A program made the position numbers and the translations under genes. 32,990 bases of DNA, taken from the NCBI GenBank assembly GCA_903829325.1, contig CAIKPM010000018.1:1-32990 (forward strand), read 5' to 3'. Source of the DNA: an uncultured bacterium. GTDB taxonomy: Bacteria; Vulcanimicrobiota; Vulcanimicrobiia; Vulcanimicrobiales; Vulcanimicrobiaceae. Below are positions 24,372-30,930 of the stretch, piece after piece. Within the stretch, counting starts at the first letter, position 1, and every line of letters starts with the position of its first letter. The notes under the pieces were generated by a model. That model had not been told where the DNA came from, did not search any database, and worked only from the letters and a program-made list of their open reading frames with translations.

Positions 24372-24985
24372 GTGTTGAATCCGATGCGATGGCGGTCGAT
24401 CGCCGTATTGACGCATTGTACGCGGCGATCGATGGAGGCAATATGGCGCCGACGGTTGCACCGCTCGCTTCCAATTTTCAGGCCTTGGTTGAACGCCAGC
24501 GGACTCAGGATGTTGCCGCCGGCGGTGCAGGTTGGCGCGACGGTTCCTCAACGAAAGGCGCGGTGGCGATTCCGCCGAGCGCAATCAAGGACATGATCGC
24601 CCGTGCTTCCGCGGCGACTGGTGTTGAGCAGCCCTTGATTGAGGCCGTGATCAAAAATGAATCCGGATTCCAACCGAATGCGACTTCGCCGGTTGGCGCT
24701 GAGGGTTTGATGCAGCTTATGCCAGGCACTGCGGCTGGGTTGGGCGTGGGTAATGCGTATGATCCCGAGCAGAATATTTTCGGTGGTGCAAAATATTTAC
24801 GTGGGCTACTCGACGAATTTCACGGCAATATCCCGATGGCGGTTGCAGGATATAATGCCGGACCAGGAGCTGTCCAAAAATACGGGGGAATTCCTCCTTA
24901 TGCGGAGACGCAGAATTATGTGAACAATGTCATGGCCTCCTATGAGCAGTATCGAGCGCAAGAGGCTTTTACGAAGGCGAATTAG
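24368..24985 (+). CDS. Lytic transglycosylase of the secretion operon
   Basis: This is a 205-residue protein with an SLT (lysozyme-like) domain at ~70-195. Catalytic Glu98 lies in VIKNESGFQPNATSP, followed by GAEGLMQLMPGTAAGLGV, NIFGGAKYLRGLLDEF and MAVAGYNAGPGAVQKYGGIPPYAETQNYV, the family blocks in order. It cleaves the glycan strands of peptidoglycan to let the axial structure through, as IpgF-type enzymes do in injectisomes and FlgJ in many flagella. It has no Sec signal peptide, so export through the type III machine itself is likely. The ATG overlaps the fliI stop (ATGA). Confidence 0.93.
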   Translation: MSVESDAMAVDRRIDALYAAIDGGNMAPTVAPLASNFQALVERQRTQDVAAGGAGWRDGSSTKGAVAIPPSAIKDMIARASAATGVEQPLIEAVIKNESGFQPNATSPVGAEGLMQLMPGTAAGLGVGNAYDPEQNIFGGAKYLRGLLDEFHGNIPMAVAGYNAGPGAVQKYGGIPPYAETQNYVNNVMASYEQYRAQEAFTKAN

Positions 24986-24992
24986 CGATTTG

Positions 24993-25004
24993 CTTCATAT
25001 GAAG
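24993..25004. repeat. Perfect 12-base palindrome between operon segments
   Basis: CTTCATATGAAG is a perfect palindrome in the 91-base gap after the transglycosylase gene, the longest gap inside the plus-strand secretion genes. It could be an operator for an internal promoter. A chance palindrome cannot be excluded. Confidence 0.25.
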
Positions 25005-25033
25005 TGATGACAATCATTTGCTATGATTTTAGG

Positions 25034-25055
25034 GAATCAACATCTCTCTTGATTC
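25034..25055 (+). terminator. AT-rich hairpin with short U tract inside the secretion gene run
   Basis: GAATCAA at 25034-25040 pairs with TTGATTC at 25049-25055, with an eight-base loop, followed by TTTCT. The stem is weak for a terminator. It might attenuate transcription between the fliE-to-transglycosylase genes and the later genes, or shape the leader of the next gene, whose ATG has no clear ribosome site. Confidence 0.3.
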
Positions 25056-25076
25056 TTTCTAGCATAGTGTGATCTT

Positions 25077-25655
25077 ATGAGTGAAGTGGCTTCTCCAACG
25101 GGTCTTTCTAAGACATCGATGGTAGTTCCAATTGCCAATGTGAGCTCGCTTTCGCAAGCCTGGCTCGATGCATTGGGCCTTACGCGTCACCAAGCGGTGG
25201 CGCCAGCACAAAAAACACTGACCGGAACGATTCCGGCGAAACCAACTATGCGCTTTGACCAGTCGGGACGGGCAAACCGTCTGCAGGGTTTTGGGGCAGT
25301 GCGCCAGAGCGTGATGGAGCGCGGACGCACAACCGGGCATCGGATGCTGGCCTCACGTGAACGCTTGCTCAACCTCGATCGTGTACGCTACGGGCGGGCG
25401 AGCAAGAAAGTCGCGTCGGTACATCCGCCGCAGCCCGATGTTTTTCGACGTTCCGCTGGTCGGATTACGATTATTTCGCGTCGCGGCGTGGTGCGGCTGT
25501 TGTTGCAGCGCGATGCGACGCAATTACGCATCACCGCAGTTTGTGATCCGCGGATGATGGCCGTGATGGATGATGCGTTGCGTGCGACACGCACCGCATT
25601 CGCTGCCCGGGGTGTTCAGGTACAAAGCCGTACGTATGGAGAAGTGCTTTCATGA
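25077..25655 (+). CDS. FliK/SctP-like protein (candidate substrate-specificity switch)
   Basis: This is a 192-residue protein with no domain that can be named firmly. Residues 1-120 are polar, Arg/Ser-rich and likely disordered. Residues ~128-190 (RITIISRRGVVRLLLQRDATQLRITAVCDPRMMAVMDDAL, then TAFAARGVQVQS) follow the FliK/SctP C-terminal layout: alternating strands with hydrophobic residues, a helix over which the strands pack, and a final strand starting with a Gly and small residues. Such T3S4 domains touch FlhB and switch substrate class. The gene lies after fliI and before rod and C-ring genes, where sctP-type genes often lie. It is short for FliK, which would fit a short needle. It overlaps the next gene by four bases. 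Confidence 0.5.
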   Translation: MSEVASPTGLSKTSMVVPIANVSSLSQAWLDALGLTRHQAVAPAQKTLTGTIPAKPTMRFDQSGRANRLQGFGAVRQSVMERGRTTGHRMLASRERLLNLDRVRYGRASKKVASVHPPQPDVFRRSAGRITIISRRGVVRLLLQRDATQLRITAVCDPRMMAVMDDALRATRTAFAARGVQVQSRTYGEVLS

Positions 25656-26509
25656 TTGATGCCGATATTGGTCGCGTTATTGATGCATTTAATCAACGCG
25701 CGCAGGATGCTTTGGGGTATAACGTTCCGGGATACCAGCCTGCATTTCATGATGTATTGCAGCGGCAAGTGCGTAGCGTAAAAACGTTTGATCCACTCTC
25801 AGTGGTGGCTCCCGAGAATACCTATTTTGTTATCGATAATGGTGATGGTTCACACTCGTATTCACGCGGTGGTGATTTTCGGATTACGCAAGGGCGCTTA
25901 GTCGATCGCAATGGCTGTGCGGTTTTAGGCTATCCCAACGGTATGGAAAAAGGCACGCTCGCACCAATCACCGTTCCCGCGGATGTGCCAGATGGAAATG
26001 TGCGCATCGCCAATGACGGCACGATTAGTTATGTCAATGCCGCCCCGAGCCGCTCAGCAGCGATTGCGCTGCCAGATACTGCGGGACATCGTACGCCGCC
26101 ATTGGCCGTCGACCAAACCTTTGACGATAATGGGCGCTATACCGGGGGACCAACCACTGCAACCGATGCGGCGATGTCGCGCTCGTTCATGGCTGGAGCC
26201 AAGGCTTCGAGCACTGAACCGGTTACGATGCCCACTGCGCCTTTGGGCAAGCTGGCATTGGCTCGTTTTGCGAGCGGAACGGTCGTCACCAATGGCGGTT
26301 TGGCAAGCAGCATCGTGCCTTTGGAGATGGGCCCACCCGGTACGGGGGGGATTGCGGTGCTGAAATCGGGTTATCGTGATGTCGGCAGTGTCGATCATAT
26401 GACATCAAAGCTACAGGTGAGTGAAGCGAACACAACGATGTATGCGATGATTCAGCTCGAAACGGCTCGTCAGAGCAACGTCAAGAAAGCGATGGATTTA
26501 ATTAAGTGA
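25652..26509 (+). CDS. FlgF/FlgG-like rod protein, divergent
   Basis: This is a 285-residue protein. The middle shows the FlgF/FlgG beta-domain: ENTYFVIDNGDGSHSYSRGGDFRITQGRLVDRNGCAVLGYP, the equivalent of the family's FFxVxxxDGxxxYTRxGxFxxDxxGxLV segment, then IANDGTISY. GKLALARFASGTVVTNGGL matches the C-terminal domain. The N-terminal helix, normally LDxIANNLANxNTxGFK, is degenerate here (FNQRAQDALGYNVPGYQPAF), and the C-terminal helix is QVSEANTTMYAMIQLETARQSNVKKAM. These are axial rod proteins. Only one is present, so I do not choose between FlgF and FlgG. It overlaps both neighbours by four bases. Confidence 0.75.
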   Translation: MIDADIGRVIDAFNQRAQDALGYNVPGYQPAFHDVLQRQVRSVKTFDPLSVVAPENTYFVIDNGDGSHSYSRGGDFRITQGRLVDRNGCAVLGYPNGMEKGTLAPITVPADVPDGNVRIANDGTISYVNAAPSRSAAIALPDTAGHRTPPLAVDQTFDDNGRYTGGPTTATDAAMSRSFMAGAKASSTEPVTMPTAPLGKLALARFASGTVVTNGGLASSIVPLEMGPPGTGGIAVLKSGYRDVGSVDHMTSKLQVSEANTTMYAMIQLETARQSNVKKAMDLIK

Positions 26510-27306
26510 TTGCAGAGCTGCGCGTTTTTCGTGATCCGGAGGAAACGAATCCCGATGTACACCGGGTTATCTTTGAACCGCGGCTTTCGATTGCGCGCGA
26601 GCGGATTGATGCGTTTTCGCTAGCGACCTCACAGCGTTTATCGGAGCTCTTCGGTCGCGAGGTGCGGGCAAAAGGCTCGGAACCTCGCCAAGGAGCGATA
26701 GATTTTGATCCCGAGGTGATTCGTGGTTCGATTGCATTTGTGATTGAAGCGAGCGAACGAAATGCGATTTTACTCTTAAGCGAAGAACACGCGCATCGCT
26801 TAGCTGCGTATGCGTTTAGTGAAAAAACGCCAACCTCGAAAGCTGGCCTTTCGGTGATTGAAGAGCGCCTGATCGAACGTGTGGTGCGCGAAATCGCTAC
26901 CCTGTGCACGCCTTTTACCGGGTCACAGAGTGGGGTGACGGTTGCGACGATCGATGATGTGATGGCTTGCACGACGCATTTTATTTTGCGCTTAGGCAGT
27001 CCGATGGAAATCGCGATTCTGGTGGGCCTGACTGAAGAACCACCCTTGCCGCCGGGGCCACCGCTCTCACCAGATGCTTTGCGGGACGTTGCGGTCACCG
27101 CCAACGTGGAGTTTGCCTCGGCGATTCTCAAGGCGGGGCAGATTGCTGCGCTACGAGTTGGCAGTATTATTGAATTTGATACGAGTCTTGATGATCCGGC
27201 ATTTTTACGCATCGATCAGACGACAATTGCAAGTGGGGCATGTGGTATGTGTGAGGGACGTCCAGCGTTCTTTGTCCAGCAAGAGCATCTCCCGGCCTTG
27301 CGGTGA
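26506..27306 (+). CDS. FliM-like C-ring protein without CheY-binding N-terminus
   Basis: This encodes 266 residues, against about 330 for flagellar FliM. The start is a GTG at 26506 inside the previous stop. The middle (~30-180) resembles the FliM CheC-like domain: LSIARERIDAFSLATSQRLSELFGREVRA, then AIDFDPEVIRGSIAFVIE, and IEERLIERVVREIATLCTPF. Residues ~195-262 follow the SpoA domain pattern (LRDVAVTANVEFASAILKAGQIAALRVGSIIEFD, then FLRIDQTTIASGACGMCEGRPAFFV). The N-terminal LSQxEIDALL motif that binds CheY-P in flagella is absent, and I see no GGxG motif for FliG. It should form a C-ring or sorting platform with FliN, as SctQ does in injectisomes. Confidence 0.75.
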   Translation: MIAELRVFRDPEETNPDVHRVIFEPRLSIARERIDAFSLATSQRLSELFGREVRAKGSEPRQGAIDFDPEVIRGSIAFVIEASERNAILLLSEEHAHRLAAYAFSEKTPTSKAGLSVIEERLIERVVREIATLCTPFTGSQSGVTVATIDDVMACTTHFILRLGSPMEIAILVGLTEEPPLPPGPPLSPDALRDVAVTANVEFASAILKAGQIAALRVGSIIEFDTSLDDPAFLRIDQTTIASGACGMCEGRPAFFVQQEHLPALR

Positions 27307-27312
27307 TTGCGC

Positions 27313-27873
27313 ATGAAACCACAAGCAAAAACCCATGCGACTTTGCACAATCTCTTGGATGTAGGTTTTCGTGTCCGGGCTGATTTTGGCACGGTCAAAA
27401 TGACCTTACAAGAAATCCTTGATCTGCAACAACGTGGCTTAGTTGAGCTCGAGCGCGCTCCCGATGGGTGTGTCGATGTTTATATCGATGAGCAAAAAAT
27501 TGCCCGCGGTGAAGTCTTGGCGATGAACAATCATTATGCGGTTCGCATTACCGAAATGATTCCAGCCAAAGTCTTATCCGCGCCACGTCATACTGCGGTC
27601 CACACAACTGGTGAAGTCCATGCACCTTCGTTCGCTGAATTGATGCAGGAGGCTGAGTCCGATGCCGTGATTTTCACCGCCCCCCCAGGGCGTGAATCAT
27701 CGATTGCCGACGGTTATGATTTCCCAGACGACGCTTCCGATGGTGCTCGTGAGGGGCGTCGGGATGATCCTGTTTCTGGGCCGGTAGACCGGCATTCGCC
27801 CACGTATTCTCCGCGTCGTTCTGTGCCGAATGTGCATCGTTCTTCTGATGAAAGCGAGGCATCGCGTGGATGA
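27313..27873 (+). CDS. fliN: FliN/SctQ-C-type C-ring protein with a long acidic tail
   Basis: This is a 186-residue protein. Residues ~12-83 are a textbook SpoA domain: LLDVGFRVRADFGTVKMTLQEILDLQQRGLVELER, then CVDVYIDEQKIARGEVLAMNNHYAVRITEMI. After it come about 100 polar residues rich in Asp, Ser, Arg and Pro that FliN lacks; they look disordered. I chose the ATG at 27313, six bases after the fliM stop; a TTG at 27307 is the alternative. FliN forms the lower rim of the C-ring and docks FliH and substrates. The extended tail could serve as a docking site or a link to another protein. Confidence 0.88.
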   Translation: MKPQAKTHATLHNLLDVGFRVRADFGTVKMTLQEILDLQQRGLVELERAPDGCVDVYIDEQKIARGEVLAMNNHYAVRITEMIPAKVLSAPRHTAVHTTGEVHAPSFAELMQEAESDAVIFTAPPGRESSIADGYDFPDDASDGAREGRRDDPVSGPVDRHSPTYSPRRSVPNVHRSSDESEASRG

Positions 27874-28525
27874 TCTCCTGACGCTCGCCTCCGGATCAGC
27901 GCATGCTAATTCGCCGCTGAATATTCTTATTGGGCTGACGATCCTCGGTTTGGCGCCGTTCTTGCTGGTGCTGATGACGTCGTTTGTACGCATTATTGTT
28001 GTATTTTCGCTTGTTCGCCAAGCGATGGGCACGCAGTCGTTACCACCGAACACCGTGTTGACTGGGCTTGCGTTGATTCTCACCTTCCTGATTATGACGC
28101 CCACGCTCGAGAAGATGTCTGCGGTTGCGGTGACGCCGTATGCTCATGGAAAAATTACCCAACGTCAATTGGTCGATCGTGGCTTGGAGCCGTTGCGTGA
28201 TTTTATGATGCGTCAGACTCGGCAAAAAGATATTCGGGTATTCATGCGTGTGGGGCATTTGAAACCAGGCAAACGCGAAGCGGTACCGTTGGTCGCGTTA
28301 ATCCCGGCGTTTGTTGTGGGTGAGCTGCGTGCAGCATTTACGATCGGCTTTGCGCTCTACTTACCTTTTCTCGCGATTGACTTGGCGGTTGCTTCGATCC
28401 TCATGTCGCTCGGTATGATGATGTTGAGCCCCCCGATTATTTCGCTACCGTGTAAATTGCTACTTTTTGTGATGGTGGACGGCTGGAGTCTCGTCTGCGC
28501 AGGGTTGGCCACGAGCTTCCGCTAG
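27866..28525 (+). CDS. fliP: Type III export gate protein FliP/SctR
   Basis: This is a gate pore subunit of about 219 residues. It has the FliP core: GLTILGLAPFLLVLMTSFVRIIVVFSLVRQAMGTQSLPPN, then LALILTFLIMTPTLEKM, a polar domain with QKDIRVFM, and the C-terminal LIPAFVVGELRAAFTIGFALYLPFLAIDLAVASILMSLGMMML block, all in order. RQAMGTQSLPPN is closest to the flagellar form. I chose the GTG at 27866, with GAGG upstream and coupled to the fliN stop; an ATG at 27848 would add six residues. It lacks the cleaved signal peptide of many FliP proteins. It is separated from fliQ-fliR, which lie on the other operon. Confidence 0.92.
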   Translation: MDDLLTLASGSAHANSPLNILIGLTILGLAPFLLVLMTSFVRIIVVFSLVRQAMGTQSLPPNTVLTGLALILTFLIMTPTLEKMSAVAVTPYAHGKITQRQLVDRGLEPLRDFMMRQTRQKDIRVFMRVGHLKPGKREAVPLVALIPAFVVGELRAAFTIGFALYLPFLAIDLAVASILMSLGMMMLSPPIISLPCKLLLFVMVDGWSLVCAGLATSFR

Positions 28526-28562
28526 AGCGGTAGAATCTTGCTGAGGAGCTAAGAGCAGATCG

Positions 28563-29441
28563 ATGTGGATTCTCTGCGTCGTTCTTGCATCGACGCTGCA
28601 AGTGGCGCGCAATGCCTTGCAGCGTAGCGTGATGGGCTCGAGCGGACCTTGGGGTGCAACCTTGGTGCGCTTTTTGTTCGGGCTACCATTCTCGTGGTTG
28701 TTCGTCGTTTTGGCCGTGGGGTTGATGCGCGATGTGCACCCCTCGTGGAATACCTCATTTTGGTTTGCGGCGCTCATCGGGGCCGCCGCTCAGGTGCTTG
28801 CAACGGCATGCCTCTTGCTTGCCATGAAACGCTCCGGCTTTGCGATTGGAACGGCGTTACAGCAGAGTTCCTTACCTTTAGCTGCGATTATCGGCACGTT
28901 TGTGTTTCATGATTTTTTAAGTCAGCGCGCGTGGTCAGGAGTGGTGATTACCACTTGCGGTCTTGCTGTTTTGAGCTTCCAGTCGCAGCGGAGTGAGGCG
29001 CCACGTTCTTTCAGCGGTGGGTGCTTTGGTTTACTTTCCGGTTTGTTTTTCGGTCTCTCGCTCAACGCGTTTCGGCATGCGAGTTTGAGCCTTGAACCAG
29101 CTCATCCGATTTTTGGCGCGTTAGCGAGCGTGGCGGTTGTGCAAACAATACAAACACTTGCCTTGACTTTGGTGCTAGGCATATGTGATCGCCAAGCATT
29201 AATTGCGGTAATCATCCAGTGGCGGCAGTCACTCGCCGCTGGATGTTGCGGCAGCTGCGCGTCTGCTGCGTGGTTTTTGGCGTTAGCGATGACACCCGCG
29301 GCGTCGGTGCGGGCGGTGGGGATTATCGAAGCGCCGATCGCCGCGATTGCCGGACGCCGCTTTTTCAAAGAAGAGCTGACCATACAACAGCTCCTCGCCG
29401 GAGCAGCCGTGATTGGTGGGGTGTTGCTGACGGTGGTGTAG
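28563..29441 (+). CDS. EamA/DMT-family membrane transporter
   Basis: This is a 292-residue membrane protein with about ten hydrophobic segments in two repeats of five, the layout of EamA-type drug/metabolite transporters. The second repeat ends with RAVGIIEAPIAAIAGRRFFKEELTIQQLLAGAAVIGGVLLTV, the family's typical close. Such proteins move small metabolites across the inner membrane; the substrate is unknown. It starts 37 bases after fliP, with AGGAG about 15 bases before the ATG, so it may be co-transcribed with the secretion genes, though a link in function is not shown. It converges on the next gene. Confidence 0.85.
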   Translation: MWILCVVLASTLQVARNALQRSVMGSSGPWGATLVRFLFGLPFSWLFVVLAVGLMRDVHPSWNTSFWFAALIGAAAQVLATACLLLAMKRSGFAIGTALQQSSLPLAAIIGTFVFHDFLSQRAWSGVVITTCGLAVLSFQSQRSEAPRSFSGGCFGLLSGLFFGLSLNAFRHASLSLEPAHPIFGALASVAVVQTIQTLALTLVLGICDRQALIAVIIQWRQSLAAGCCGSCASAAWFLALAMTPAASVRAVGIIEAPIAAIAGRRFFKEELTIQQLLAGAAVIGGVLLTVV

Positions 29442-29625
29442 GGGGCCGGAGGGGACATTCCTACATTCCCCCAACACATATAGCGCAGGATAGTATCGAT
29501 GCAATCGATCGACTCGAAAATAGTTTCGTGACTCCCCCTAAGCTTGTTGGAGTAAGTTTCAAATCGGGCGCAGTGTCTATCACATCAGTAACTCTGCAGC
29601 CTCGCACGGCTGCTAGTCTGCGCTT

Positions 29626-30315
29626 CTACGCAATGGTTGGATACGGTTGGAGTTGCGCAGAAAAATTGCTTTCTTTGATCAGGAATTGCCCTTTGGCTGC
29701 GGCTTCGCGCCACCCCGCGCGCCAGTCGTTGAGCTGTTTTTGCTGCTCGGCTAATACCGCGTTGCGGTGATTGCGATGAAGCACATGTATGAGCGTGGCG
29801 CCGGCCGCGGTGAGGAAGATGCCGGCAAGCGCCATACTGATCCACAAGGGTTCTTTGCCGCGGAACCATCCGCTGGCAGATCGCGCTGACTTGGCAGCGG
29901 TCTTTACATGCGCATCGGGGCTGCGTCTGTTCTGTGGGTATTTGTCAAGCCCAGAGGTTCCTCGGGCGCTAGCGGGTTCATTGTGGGCTTGGGCACCATG
30001 AGCGTTGGTATTTTGCTCAAAAGTAGCAGTAGTTTCTAGCAAAGATTGCGTGGTGTTTTGCTTGGAAGGCTCACTTAGTGGCTGATGCTGAGAGGTTGCG
30101 CGTGGTAGCTTACTGTCAATAACTTTATTGAGTGTGTCCTGGTTATTTCTCCGAACCTCACGGGTAAGACCAATCTGGTCTGAACTCTGCAGAGGTCCAT
30201 GGCTCGGATGTGTGCGCGACAGATCCGGCTCGCGCGCGCTGCTCGGTCCCACTAGCTGCTCACTAGCCGCACCTGACTGAGCAGATTGACCGGGGGGCGG
30301 AACCTTGTCTAACAT
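29626..30315 (-). CDS. Unknown single-pass membrane protein, right copy of a duplicated module
   Basis: This encodes 229 residues. Residues 1-150 are polar and disordered (Ser, Gln, Pro, Thr, Asn). A membrane segment lies at ~155-179, followed by RNHR at 181-184, then a Gln/Trp/Ala-rich helix (LAEQQKQLNDWRAGWREAA) and a short tail. The order, the RNHR position and the residues after it match the protein at 748-1485. N-terminal halves are alike only in composition. The ATG at 30315 has an AGG directly touching it, so the start is tentative. The gene is divergent from the 130-residue gene at 30446, as its relative is at the left. The function is unknown; a secreted membrane-inserting protein or a membrane component of the secretion system is possible. 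Confidence 0.65.
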   Translation of the reverse strand: MLDKVPPPGQSAQSGAASEQLVGPSSAREPDLSRTHPSHGPLQSSDQIGLTREVRRNNQDTLNKVIDSKLPRATSQHQPLSEPSKQNTTQSLLETTATFEQNTNAHGAQAHNEPASARGTSGLDKYPQNRRSPDAHVKTAAKSARSASGWFRGKEPLWISMALAGIFLTAAGATLIHVLHRNHRNAVLAEQQKQLNDWRAGWREAAAKGQFLIKESNFSAQLQPYPTIA

Positions 30316-30445
30316 CCTGTTCGACTTCGAGATCGAGCTGTCGAATCATGGTTATTGACGGTCGGCATTCCGAAGGCAACCAAGCAAGCGTACAAGAAAG
30401 TTCAGCTCCAGCGAAATCTCTCGCATGCTCACAAGTGAATAGGCA

Positions 30446-30838
30446 ATGTCGCATATAGTACCGTGTACACCTAGACCTCCTATAATGGAACGATCAGGCT
30501 CATTTGCCAATCTGGGAGGATCAGGCTCACCGCCCTCAGTGTTGGATTTTCATGCGAAAAATAATCAAGTAAACAAGCCAGCTACTGACAAGAAAAACGC
30601 TGCCGAATCTTATAATGACCAAATCTGCCAAAAGCTCAAAGCCGCTCGAACTCCAGACGAGATCAAGGTCGAATTTGACCGGTATCTTGCGACAGGTCTT
30701 CACCCCGGAGAAGATGATGATTTGCTTTCCCCTGCCGGTTTAGCATTGGAGCAATTCACTCGAGTAACATGGCAGCAATATAGTCATGACATCAATGCGA
30801 TGATTGCCGCAGCTAAGAATGCGAGGAAACGTCGCTGA
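30446..30838 (+). CDS. Unknown 130-residue protein, right copy of a duplicated module
   Basis: This is a 130-residue soluble protein. Residues 1-55 are rich in Pro, Ser, Gly and Asn and include GSPPSV; the rest is helical and ends NAMIAAAKNARKRR. It shares length, the GSPxSV motif, helix order and basic end with the left-flank protein at 251-643. Identity is low and would need a profile comparison. The ATG at 30446 has only a weak AGG close by; an internal ATG at 30485 would remove 13 residues. The downstream frame opens before this stop codon, so coupled translation with the next gene is possible. The N-terminus would suit a type III secretion signal (inference). Confidence 0.6.
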   Translation: MSHIVPCTPRPPIMERSGSFANLGGSGSPPSVLDFHAKNNQVNKPATDKKNAAESYNDQICQKLKAARTPDEIKVEFDRYLATGLHPGEDDDLLSPAGLALEQFTRVTWQQYSHDINAMIAAAKNARKRR

Positions 30839-30930
30839 TCTCTCCTACTGAAGCGTCACATGCCAGAACCTCATCTAATCGAGATAACCACGCATCTTCC
30901 AGTGCGGTCCGTGCATTAGACGATGATACG

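Noticed and set aside
29442-29625. G-run/C-run hairpin after the EamA gene as a terminator
   Set aside because: The G and C runs can pair only with a long, imperfect loop and there is no T tract next to them.
30263-30454. 63-residue minus-strand frame overlapping the start of the right-hand membrane protein gene
   Set aside because: Part of it reads like a plausible peptide (IRQLDLEVEQD), but it overlaps two better-supported gene starts and has no ribosome site or known relative.
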